A stretch of DNA of 64,000 nt from Akkermansia muciniphila (GTDB lineage Bacteria > Verrucomicrobiota > Verrucomicrobiia > Limisphaerales > UBA9464): positions 1-64,000 of the forward strand of contig CAMDGV010000009.1 of assembly GCA_945898055.1 (NCBI GenBank). Reading direction: 5' to 3'. How positions within the stretch are numbered: the stretch's first letter is position 1; each line of letters starts with the position of its first letter. The notes under the pieces were generated by a model, which saw nothing but the letters and a program-made list of their open reading frames with translations, searched no databases and had not been told where the DNA came from. Positions 8,765-16,979 of this stretch are shown here, one piece after another. Made by a program: the position numbers and the translations under genes.

Positions 8765-9877
8765 ATGAGATTTCCACGACTTCTTACGACAGCATCTCTC
8801 GCGGCTATAGCCTCCGTTGCCATAGCTCATGAAACAGGTGCCCCCCACACCGATCCAAGCCATCCCATACCGGTCCAATTCCAGACAGAACTGACCGGTC
8901 CAGTGAAGGCCCCCAAAGCTGCGGTTCGCAACCCAGGCCAACAGGTCAGCGGTCAAGGGTTTTGGAAGTTTTCACCCACTCACGGAACCGTCCCCGTCCC
9001 AACCGAAGCCCAAGGGTTCGTCAAAGGAGCGCATGGAACTCTCATCGTTGATTCTGAGCGCGACATCGTTTACTGGGGGCTCGAAAAAGTGGGTTGGGTC
9101 GGCTTCAGCAATCGCCTCAAAGATTCTTGGATCGTCAAAGGAGACCCCTCCTTTGCCTCCGGTAATATCCATGGAGCGGATATCTTTCCTCGAAAGGGGC
9201 AGCTTCCGCTCGTCGTCGCCGCCGACAATGTTGAAGGTGAAATTCTTCTGTCTGACACCACCTTTCAAAACGTCCAGAAACTCAAAATCCCCGAGGGAGG
9301 ACCTTACGCTGACAAAAAAGGATGGGCTCCTACCGATGCTGCTTTCGCCAATAATGAGACAATTTGGGTTACCGATGGCTATGGGCGGCATTGGTTTATG
9401 GATGCCGATACAAAGCCGATGGCTTACCGCGGGAATTTCTACGGTGGAAGCGCCATGAGCCAGACGCCTCACGGTATTACTTTTGACTCTGCCCGTGGTC
9501 GACTTTACGTCTCGGCCCGTCCGGAGGCCCAAGTCATCGAATGGTCGCCCAAGACCCAAAAGACCCTTGCTACCCACCAACTTCCCAAGGGCAGTGCCGC
9601 CTGCGACACCGATCTCTGGGGCAACTATCTCCTGGTAAATTGCCTCGATGGTCCCAATGGAAAACCGGGCCCCCTTTACATTATTAATCTCAAAACAAAA
9701 ATGGTGGTGAGCACGATCAAACCCAAGGAGGATTTGGGTTACGAGTACGCTCAGCATATGCATGACGCTTGCTGGTACATCGTCGGCAAGGGTCGCAATG
9801 CCAAGGTCTATATTCTTTTCACCGCTTGGAACCCCGGTGGCATCGGGGCTTTGGAGCTAGTTAATTTAAAAGACTAA
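8765..9877 (+). CDS. Exported beta-propeller protein of unknown function
   Basis: About 370 residues from ATG 8765, which gives the signal peptide MRFPRLLTTASLAAIASVAIA; the ORF-track GTG start would bury it. The mature part has repeated propeller-blade features (HGTLIVDSERDIVYWG, HGITFDSARGRLYVSAR, EAQVIEWSPK), consistent with an NHL/SMP-30-like seven-blade fold; the exact family was not recognised. Several His residues (HGADIFP, QTPHGI, YAQHMHD) recur at blade ends, as in metal-binding propellers. It lies alone between the IS30 remnant and the aldo/keto reductase gene on the same strand. A periplasmic location is inferred; no substrate is proposed. Confidence 0.75.
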   Translation: MRFPRLLTTASLAAIASVAIAHETGAPHTDPSHPIPVQFQTELTGPVKAPKAAVRNPGQQVSGQGFWKFSPTHGTVPVPTEAQGFVKGAHGTLIVDSERDIVYWGLEKVGWVGFSNRLKDSWIVKGDPSFASGNIHGADIFPRKGQLPLVVAADNVEGEILLSDTTFQNVQKLKIPEGGPYADKKGWAPTDAAFANNETIWVTDGYGRHWFMDADTKPMAYRGNFYGGSAMSQTPHGITFDSARGRLYVSARPEAQVIEWSPKTQKTLATHQLPKGSAACDTDLWGNYLLVNCLDGPNGKPGPLYIINLKTKMVVSTIKPKEDLGYEYAQHMHDACWYIVGKGRNAKVYILFTAWNPGGIGALELVNLKD

Positions 9878-9943
9878 GCTCGCTTTGGCGCGATCGCTGA
9901 TCAATTTTTGCCAAAGTGCCTGGTTTGGGCACATTATTTGCGC

Positions 9944-11125
9944 ATGAAATTTCGCCGATTTGGTCGGACCCAACTACAAATCCCGGTCTTTTCCTGTGGC
10001 GGAATGCGCTACCAACAGTCGTGGGCCGACCTTCCTTGGAACGAAGTTCTCAAGGAGGGTCAGGCTAACGTGGAAGCGACCCTAGCGCGATCGATTGAGT
10101 TGGGGATTAACCACATTGAAACGGCCCGAGGTTACGGTTCCTCGGAAATGCAACTCGGTCCGATCTTGGCGCAATATCCGCGCGAGAAACTAATTCTCCA
10201 GACCAAGGTCATGCCTAAGCCGTCAGCGGCAGAATTCTTGGAGACATTTGAGATCTCCATGGCTTATTTGAAACAGGAGTATGTGGATCTCTTGTCCATT
10301 CACGGAATCAACAATCGAGTTCATTTACAGGAGACCTTACGCAAAGGGGGGTGTCTCGAGGTTTGCCGTCAACTTCAGAGAGAAGGGCGCGTCCGCCACG
10401 TCGGGTTTAGCACCCATGCAACACCAGACATCATCTCCGAGGCCATCCGCAGTGACGAGTTTGATTATGTCAACTTGCACTGGTATTTCGTAAACGACCT
10501 GAATCGAGTCTGTATTGCCGAAGCGGCTCAGCGCGATATGGGGGTCTTTATTATCAGTCCGAATGACAAGGGGGGTAAACTGTACCTCGAATTGCCCAAG
10601 ATGCGGAGTTTATGCGCCCCTCTGACTCCGATGCAATTTAACGACCTGTATTGTCTATCGCGACCCGAGGTTCATACCCTTTCGCTCGGTGCGGCGAGGC
10701 CTTCTGATTTTGACGAGCACATTGCTGGATTGGCACTCTACGAACGCGCGGCGGAGGTAACAGAATCGATCAATCAATGTCTTCGAAATGAAATGGATCG
10801 CACCCTTGGGGCGGAATGGTGTCGACGTTGGTGGGTAGGGTTACCAGAATTCATAGATGTCCCAGGTGAGGTAAACATTGTGGAAATCTTGCGAATTTGG
10901 ACCTATGCCAAACCTCTGGAACTCACTGAATGGGCTAAATTCCGTTATAATATGCTTGGGAATGCAGATCATTGGTTTCCAGGCGAGCACTGCGAAAAAA
11001 TCGACTGGGAAAAACTGGATGCCGTTTTGAGCCGAAGTCCATTTGCCGATCGCATCGGGACTATTCTCAGAGAGGCTCATAGTCTCTTTCACGATGCGCC
11101 TGTAAAACGATTGAGCCTGAGCTAA
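9944..11125 (+). CDS. Aldo/keto reductase with degenerate ferredoxin-like tail
   Basis: A TIM-barrel NAD(P)H-dependent oxidoreductase. Start ATG 9944 gives MKFRRFGRTQLQIPVFSCGG, the usual AKR N-terminus; the ORF-track start is an upstream TTG. The tetrad is visible: Tyr in ETARGYGSSE, Lys in ILQTKV and His in LLSIHGINN, but the usual Asp of the DTAxxYG motif is Glu. CRQLQREGRVRHVGFSTH is typical. The C-terminal ~100 residues occupy the place of the [4Fe-4S] domain of this AKR group, yet the clustered Cys are mostly gone (EWCRRWWVGLPEF, GEHCEKIDW). The cluster is probably lost. The substrate is unknown. Confidence 0.88.
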   Translation: MKFRRFGRTQLQIPVFSCGGMRYQQSWADLPWNEVLKEGQANVEATLARSIELGINHIETARGYGSSEMQLGPILAQYPREKLILQTKVMPKPSAAEFLETFEISMAYLKQEYVDLLSIHGINNRVHLQETLRKGGCLEVCRQLQREGRVRHVGFSTHATPDIISEAIRSDEFDYVNLHWYFVNDLNRVCIAEAAQRDMGVFIISPNDKGGKLYLELPKMRSLCAPLTPMQFNDLYCLSRPEVHTLSLGAARPSDFDEHIAGLALYERAAEVTESINQCLRNEMDRTLGAEWCRRWWVGLPEFIDVPGEVNIVEILRIWTYAKPLELTEWAKFRYNMLGNADHWFPGEHCEKIDWEKLDAVLSRSPFADRIGTILREAHSLFHDAPVKRLSLS

Positions 11126-11370
11126 GCGATGATCAACGTCTTTTCGACAAGGCGTTTGGCTGGTAATTGGCAGGGGCCGATCAAAAAGGGGTAAAAGAAA
11201 CGGCCCAACATGAGCCGCTGAAAATGTTGCCTTACGGTGGTGAAGACACCTGACGGTTTGCTGGCCGAGAGTTTTAGCGACCCGGAAAGTCACGCCGACA
11301 CCGTTTACAACGGCGACCAACTGGGTGCAGGCCGGCCTGACTAGCCCCACGCGGGCACGCTAGTATGCGC
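11126..11370. other. Intergenic region after the aldo/keto reductase
   Basis: No intact gene is seen. The base composition becomes more GC-rich toward the transposase fragment that follows, and parts may be older transposase sequence, but no segment is recognisable. Confidence 0.35.
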
Positions 11371-11760
11371 GCGTGACTTGCCCACGGACATCTCCACAAC
11401 AAGAGGGATACCCTGCGCATTCTCCTCGATAAAGGCGGTGATTACCTCGTCGGCACCAAGGAAAAACCTCCAAACGCTTGGCCGACGCGAGACAAGCCCT
11501 TCAGGGCGCCCCCCTTTTACCCTAAGCCAAGAAGGCGACCACGGGCGGGTGGATGTACGTCGCGCCGATCACGCCCGTCAACGCCCGTCAACGCCCGTCA
11601 ACGCCCGTCAACGCCCGTCAACGCCCGACACGCCGATCTACCGGGAGCCCGTTCAGCCCTCTTCGACCCAAGTCAATCCTTGGCGCACTTCTTTGAACTC
11701 TACCATCGCCACTCAAGCCACGCCCTGCGACTGATCCTCAACTCCCACCCAGTCCGATGA
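11371..11760 (+). pseudogene. Fragment of an ISAs1/IS4-like transposase
   Basis: One plus-strand frame reads HNKRDTLRILLDKGGDYLVGTKE, which matches the IS4-superfamily segment 'GGDYLLxxKxNQ' that follows the second catalytic Asp. A shifted frame then gives EGDHGRVDVRR, like the family's HGRIETR motif. The order and spacing fit an ISAs1-type element, but both ends are missing, and a 10-bp tandem repeat interrupts the second half. No inverted repeats were found. The assignment is tentative. Confidence 0.5.
11571..11630 (+). repeat. 10-bp tandem repeat (ACGCCCGTCA)x6
   Basis: Five exact tandem copies of ACGCCCGTCA (11571-11620) are followed by a sixth with one change (ACGCCCGACA, 11621-11630). 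The unit is not a multiple of three, so the array shifts the frame of any transposase reading through it. It lies inside the transposase fragment and was probably produced by slippage. There are no spacers, so it is not a CRISPR array. Confidence 0.95.
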
Positions 11761-11854
11761 GCCTGCCAGCCAAGCGCCCTGGTCTTTTCGCCAAGATTCA
11801 GACCGAAGTGTTGACACTGAATCAAAATATCGTCATTTAAAGCGCCCTTCGGAA

Positions 11855-11929
<75 letters not shown>

Positions 11930-11989
11930 TTTCATCTCAGATTTATAAAATTTCCGCCCTCTTTAATCAGGGGGCGTTTTGCTTTCGGG

Positions 11990-12740
11990 ATCCCTTTCAT
12001 CTACCCGCTTTCAATTTCACCCCAAACAACACCGATCCCTCCTCCGATAGCTTCGCCAAACCTAACCCGAAGCCAACACCCCAGCGGCGGCTAACCCACC
12101 CTCCGGATCATACCCTCCAACGCGTCGCCAATTCCGACCGCATCGTGCGCCATCGCCACGTGCAGTGTTTGGTCTGCTGACAGTCCCTCGAAGAACAAAA
12201 AACCGATCGCATCGAGTCCCGACCCAGCCATAACCGTCCGTAACCTCGGCTCGAAGTGAACGAACATCAGGCCGCGGTTAAAGCCTGCGCCTTTGGACGT
12301 GTCCATCTTGCGGTCTTTCCGCTAGATGTCGTCGCGCTGGTGCGGGACGGACCGCGGGTCAAAAGTCGGGCAGTCTATTTGGCCGAAGACCAACTGCTGT
12401 CCTTCGAGCCTCTGGGCGAAATCATGCGCGATCTCTTCGACTGCGGCAGCTTCAGTAAGGGAACGTTTGCCCATTTGAAGGCCGATGGCGCCCGTCGACT
12501 CGAACCGGTTGATGCTGCCATTGGCAAACGGGTCGCCGCGGGCCCGGTGACGAGATTCGACGCGATCAGTGTCTGGACCACAGGTTCCTTGGATTGGCTC
12601 CACGCCGTTTCTACGGTAAACTTTTGAGGCATCCCCGGCTACATCCCCCCGGCCCGCAAGAACGAACTCTCGGCGTTTGAAGCACTCGAGCGCCTCATCG
12701 CCGGCGCCCCTTCGTGCCGACATCCATCACTACTTACTCC
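11990..12740 (+). pseudogene. Decayed IS66-family transposase
   Basis: Segments of an IS66 TnpC-type transposase lie in order on the plus strand but in broken frames: HRHVQCLVC, the C-x-x-C-type motif region; RLEVNEHQAAVKACAFGRV, matching the family's 'LEVTEHRAxVKxCPxCG'; VYLAEDQLLSFEPLGEIMRDLF; EGTFA-like SKGTFAHL; and RLEPVDAAIGKRVAAGPVTRFD, which ends at the first catalytic Asp ('FDETG', here FDAIS), then LDWLHAVST. The catalytic Glu neighbourhood is corrupted and stops interrupt it, and the remainder after GYIPPARKNELSAF is lost. The two accessory IS66 genes were not seen. Confidence 0.75.
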
Positions 12741-12899
12741 ATTATCTCAGCCAGACATTGCCGAGATGCCTTGAGCGCGCCCTTAGTTTTTAGAAATCAC
12801 CGACTGTTTTGGTGGTCCTGAGCAGCTACTTTTTTTCTTCTTGATGGAACATCTCTTGCGCACGGTCGCGATCAAGGAGTAGTTTCGGAACACTACCAA
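12741..12899. other. Promoter-proximal spacer before the cytochrome/DUF1549 gene
   Basis: The sequence returns to the lower-GC composition of host genes here. GGAGTAG lies about 20 nt before ATG 12900, too far for a normal Shine-Dalgarno. No gene is seen. Confidence 0.35.
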
Positions 12900-15431
12900 A
12901 TGAACAAGCACACCCATCCTCTCTTTGTAACTCTAGGTCTGGGGTGGATGCTGGCCACATCGATTGCAACGAGTGCTGCCGACTCTGCGGCTACGGAAAA
13001 GGCAACGCCGCCTGCGCCACCGATTCCGGCTATTCGCGCCCTCCTTCTTCAACCGGCTTCGCTCACTCTTGAAGATGGTCGCGATACTCGTCGGGTCTTG
13101 GTCATCGGCGAACGTACCGACGGTGCTCGGATTGATCTGACGGGGGATGCGCGGTGGACTGCCGAATCGGGTGGGGTCAGTGTTGATGCAGAGGGGCGCG
13201 TTACGGGTTTAAAACTCGGCCAAACGACAGTGACGGTGGAGGCGGGAGGTAAAAAGATTGAGTTGCCGGTGAACGTGGTTGGGACCCAATTGAAATCCGT
13301 GGGATTCGTGCGGGATATTGAGCCAATCCTGAGCAAAACCGGTTGCAATGCCGGTCCCTGTCATGGGTCGGCTAAGGGTAAGAATGGTTTCAAACTTTCG
13401 CTTCGCGGTTATGATCCGGACTACGATTACCAAGCCCTCATCAATGATCTTGGTGGTCGCCGATTGAACCGAGTCCGGGTGGATGAGTCGTTGATGCTCC
13501 AAAAGCCCTTGAGTGATGTACCTCATGAAGGACGGCAGGCCTTGCGCCCCGGTTCTTTGAATCATCAACTTCTCAAACAATGGATTACTGAAGGGGCGCG
13601 GTTTGAGCCTCTGAGTGCGCGGGCGACGAATCTAACAGTTCTGCCGGCCATCGTAGAAATCGATCTCCCCGGCCGCCGTCAGCAATTTATTATTCTGGCT
13701 CATTATTCTGATGGGACAACTCGAGACGTGACTGACGACGCTGTCTTATCCAGTAACAACGAAGAGATTGCTTTGGTGAAGAACCGAACACTCACCGCAC
13801 TGCGTCGTGGTGAGATGGCAGTCTTAGTTCGTTACGAAGGATTATATTCGGCTCGGGAAGTCGCGGTCATGGGCGATCGGAGCGGATTTTCTTTTGCTGC
13901 TATGCCCGAATACAACGGCATCGATGGGCCGGTAAATGCGAAACTCAAGCGGATGCGGATCCTGCCATCCGATCTGTGCACCGATGCCGAATTTCTGCGT
14001 CGGGTCTCCTTGGATTTGACGGGACAACCTCCAGATGTTGAGCGACTCCGTGCATTCCTTGCTGATCCTACCGAATCTAGAAAGAAGCGTGAGGCGGTGA
14101 TTGATACATTGTTAGGCTCTAAGGCTTATGGAGAATTCTGGGCTAACAAGTTTGCCGACCTCCTCCAGTGTAATTCTGAGAATCTGGGTAAAAAGGGTGT
14201 TTGGATGTTTCGCGGATGGATCGAGGGTCAACTTGCTGCCAATCGACCGTACGATCAATTTGTCCGTGATCTGGTCTTAGCTCAGGGTAGTACCTTTGAG
14301 AATCCCGCCGGTAATTATCTTCGCGCTCTGCGGGACCCGAGTAAAATGACCGAGGATATTTCCCAGACATTTCTAGGAGTCCGCTTTAACTGTAACAAAT
14401 GCCACGATCACCCCTTTGAACGTTGGACTCAAAATCAGTATTACGAGCTAGGGGCTTTCTTCGGGCAAGTTGCTTTTAAACAAGGCACTTTAGGGCGCGA
14501 TCTCCTCATCCGCGGCAACGAAACCTACGCCTCTGAGCAAGTCTCAGAAGATATTGTTTACCGAAACTATAATGGTGGAGATGTAAGGCATCCCAAGAAT
14601 GCCGCAGTGATGAAACCGAAGGTTCCCTATGGTCATTTGCGTGCCCAAACTGCGGATGAAGATCCACGCAAAGCATTTGCTGATTGGTTAACATCTTCCG
14701 ACAATCCTTATTTCGCGCGTTCGACGGTTAATCGTTTCTGGAGCTACTTCTTTGGACGAGGGATTATTGATCCGGTGGACGATATCCGAGCCGGTAATCC
14801 TCCCAGTAATCCAGAATTACTCGCTTGGTTGGAAAAAGAATTCGTGGCAGGCGGTTATGATTTGCGGCAGTTAATGCGGACTCTCTGCAATTCACGGACG
14901 TATCAATTATCGATTATTCCTAACCGTTGGAATGAGGATGACTCCGTTAATTTCTCCCACGCCCTTCCTCGTCGACTTTCCGCTGAACAACTATTGGACG
15001 CTGTTTCCATTGCTACAGGTCATCGTCCTAGTTTCAAAGATATGCCAGCGGGTGCCCGATCTGTGACGGCGCCCGATGGCATGGTGGGTGGAGGCGATTT
15101 TCTGGCTCTTTTCGGACGCCCCAAACGGCAGAGTGCCTGTGAATGTGAGCGTGCCGGTAATGTGACGCTTGCTCACACTTTAAATCTGGTGAATGGACCC
15201 ACACTTGGCGATTGCGTCACCGCTTCGGGCAACGATATCGCTCGTCTTGTGAAAGCGGAGCCAGACGATCGTAAAGTCATTGAACACGTTTATATGGCTT
15301 GTTTGAGCCGTCCACCGACATCAAAGGAAATTGATGCCATCCAATTAGGATCCGGCGCCGAGCGTCTCGCCGGAACCCAAGATCTCGCTTGGGCTCTTCT
15401 AAATAGTCCCTCCTTCCTCTTTAATCGTTAA
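12900..15431 (+). CDS. Exported cytochrome/DUF1549/DUF1553 protein
   Basis: 843 residues starting with a signal peptide (to about residue 27, TSIATSAADS). An Ig-like BIG2 domain (about 50-125: IDLTGDARWTAESGGVSVD, GRVTGLKLGQTTVTVEAG) precedes a planctomycete-type cytochrome segment with CNAGPCHGSAKGKNGFKL. There the heme motif is Cys-x4-Cys-His rather than CxxCH. DUF1549 follows, with the diagnostic NCNKCHDHPFERWT, then the DUF1553 region (SSDNPYFARSTVNRFWSYFFGRG). These proteins are abundant in PVC bacteria and are exported; their reaction is unknown. A DUF1501 gene begins 27 nt downstream, the usual partner, so the two are very likely co-expressed. Confidence 0.93.
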   Translation: MNKHTHPLFVTLGLGWMLATSIATSAADSAATEKATPPAPPIPAIRALLLQPASLTLEDGRDTRRVLVIGERTDGARIDLTGDARWTAESGGVSVDAEGRVTGLKLGQTTVTVEAGGKKIELPVNVVGTQLKSVGFVRDIEPILSKTGCNAGPCHGSAKGKNGFKLSLRGYDPDYDYQALINDLGGRRLNRVRVDESLMLQKPLSDVPHEGRQALRPGSLNHQLLKQWITEGARFEPLSARATNLTVLPAIVEIDLPGRRQQFIILAHYSDGTTRDVTDDAVLSSNNEEIALVKNRTLTALRRGEMAVLVRYEGLYSAREVAVMGDRSGFSFAAMPEYNGIDGPVNAKLKRMRILPSDLCTDAEFLRRVSLDLTGQPPDVERLRAFLADPTESRKKREAVIDTLLGSKAYGEFWANKFADLLQCNSENLGKKGVWMFRGWIEGQLAANRPYDQFVRDLVLAQGSTFENPAGNYLRALRDPSKMTEDISQTFLGVRFNCNKCHDHPFERWTQNQYYELGAFFGQVAFKQGTLGRDLLIRGNETYASEQVSEDIVYRNYNGGDVRHPKNAAVMKPKVPYGHLRAQTADEDPRKAFADWLTSSDNPYFARSTVNRFWSYFFGRGIIDPVDDIRAGNPPSNPELLAWLEKEFVAGGYDLRQLMRTLCNSRTYQLSIIPNRWNEDDSVNFSHALPRRLSAEQLLDAVSIATGHRPSFKDMPAGARSVTAPDGMVGGGDFLALFGRPKRQSACECERAGNVTLAHTLNLVNGPTLGDCVTASGNDIARLVKAEPDDRKVIEHVYMACLSRPPTSKEIDAIQLGSGAERLAGTQDLAWALLNSPSFLFNR

Positions 15432-15458
15432 CCCTCTAACCGCTAACTCACTCCACTT

Positions 15459-16913
15459 ATGATCTCTATTCCCGGTCTGTACGGTGCCACTTGTGACGGA
15501 TTTTCGAGACGCGAATTTTTACGAATTGGCGGGGCGGGTATCGCTGGATTGAGCTTGGCCGATATCCTCAAGCTCCAAGCTCAACAGGCCCCCACTGCGG
15601 GCCCATCTGCCGGGCAACCCAAAAATGGATGGGGACGCGCCAAATCGGTGATTATTCTCTATCTTCAAGGGGGGCCAAGTCACATCGACATCTGGGATCC
15701 GAAACCGGATGCGCCTTCGAATATCCGGGGTGATTTCAAGACAATTCGCACCAAAGTTCCTGGTATCCAGCTCAGCGAGGTTATGCCGCGTCTGGCCCAG
15801 CAGATGGATAAAGCGACGCTGATTCGGTCGATGAGTTACACGCCCGTAGGGCTTTTCAATCATACGGCGGCAATCTATCAGATTATGACGGGGTACACAC
15901 CGGACCGAGTCTCGCCCTCCGGCCAGTTAGAACCCCCAGCACCGAACGACTTCCCTCATCTGGGATCTCAAATCGCTCGGCTACGTCCGCCCGAAGTCCC
16001 CATGCTTCCATTCGTCATGCTGCCGCGTCCTTTGCAGGAATCGAATGTCATCGGCAAGGGCGGCACTGCAGGATTTCTTGGAGCTGCTTTCGATCCCTAC
16101 TATTTTTATCAAGACCCAGCCAAAGAGATCAATCTAGCTGATTTAACTCTCCGCTCGGAGGTTTCACGCGATCGACTTGGGCGCCGGAGTCGGCTTCTAA
16201 AAAGTGTTAATGACGCGATGCCAGCGATGGAGAAAGCCGTCGAGAAATATGCGTTGGATGCTTACTATCAAAAGGCCTTTGATTTGGTGAGTAGTGGTCG
16301 AGCGAGGGACGCCTTTGATCTCACGAAGGAAACGGCCGCACTCCGAGACAGTTATGGGCGGCACACCTTTGGACAAGGCTGCCTTTTGGCGCGTCGATTA
16401 GTGGAAGCGGGAACGCGAGTGATCCAGATGAATTGGCCTGCGGTCGCCAACGGTGATCCCACCGTTGATGCTTGGGATACCCATGCTGCTAATTTTGGTC
16501 CCTTACGTAATCTGCATTGCCCCAAGCTGGACTCAGGTTTGAGCACGCTTTTGGAGGATTTGGATCAACGTGGTTTACTAAAAGAAACCCTCGTTGTGGC
16601 ACTCGGTGAATTTGGTCGGAGCCCTCGATTGGGAGTCAGCACCAGTGGAAATACCAATTCACCCGACGGACGAGATCACTGGCCTTATTGTTACACGGCG
16701 TTTATGGCCGGAGCTGGGGTTTCGCGCGGGGCTCTTTATGGTCGATCTGATGCCACCGGATCTTCCCCCGCTGAGTTGCCGGTTCATCCAACTCAAATTG
16801 TGGCAACCATTTACCATGCTCTCGGAATTGATCCACACACTATGGTCATGAATCATCTCAATCAGCCGCGTGAACTTGTCCAAGCCGAAGCGGTCACCGG
16901 TCTCTTTAGCTAA
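15459..16913 (+). CDS. DUF1501 family exported protein
   Basis: 484 residues. A Tat-type signal ([22 protein letters not shown]) suggests export in folded form. The body carries DUF1501 hallmarks: [18 protein letters not shown] near the N-terminus, [40 protein letters not shown] and [18 protein letters not shown]1501 belongs to the alkaline-phosphatase/sulfatase-like superfamily; the Asp/His residues in those motifs are at the expected metal-site positions. The substrate is unknown. It directly follows the cytochrome/DUF1549/DUF1553 gene, the conserved PVC pairing, and is followed by a PPC-domain gene. Confidence 0.94.
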   Translation: MISIPGLYGATCDGFSRREFLRIGGAGIAGLSLADILKLQAQQAPTAGPSAGQPKNGWGRAKSVIILYLQGGPSHIDIWDPKPDAPSNIRGDFKTIRTKVPGIQLSEVMPRLAQQMDKATLIRSMSYTPVGLFNHTAAIYQIMTGYTPDRVSPSGQLEPPAPNDFPHLGSQIARLRPPEVPMLPFVMLPRPLQESNVIGKGGTAGFLGAAFDPYYFYQDPAKEINLADLTLRSEVSRDRLGRRSRLLKSVNDAMPAMEKAVEKYALDAYYQKAFDLVSSGRARDAFDLTKETAALRDSYGRHTFGQGCLLARRLVEAGTRVIQMNWPAVANGDPTVDAWDTHAANFGPLRNLHCPKLDSGLSTLLEDLDQRGLLKETLVVALGEFGRSPRLGVSTSGNTNSPDGRDHWPYCYTAFMAGAGVSRGALYGRSDATGSSPAELPVHPTQIVATIYHALGIDPHTMVMNHLNQPRELVQAEAVTGLFS

Positions 16914-16979
16914 CCCAAGATTCGCTTTAATTTACTACTTTCCTAAAGCTCCACCCGTTGTCGACCCACGATTAAACCG

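Noticed and set aside
8972-9763. 263-aa minus-strand ORF opposite the exported propeller gene
   Set aside because: It is a shadow of the plus-strand gene, which has a signal peptide and propeller blades; the minus frame has no recognisable motif.
11571-11630. CRISPR-like array of ACGCCCGTCA
   Set aside because: Units are only 10 bp and directly abutting with no spacers; no cas genes are nearby. It is a simple tandem repeat.
12322-12723. 133-aa minus-strand ORF in the IS66 region
   Set aside because: The plus strand carries IS66 transposase motifs in order; the minus frame has none and is a shadow.
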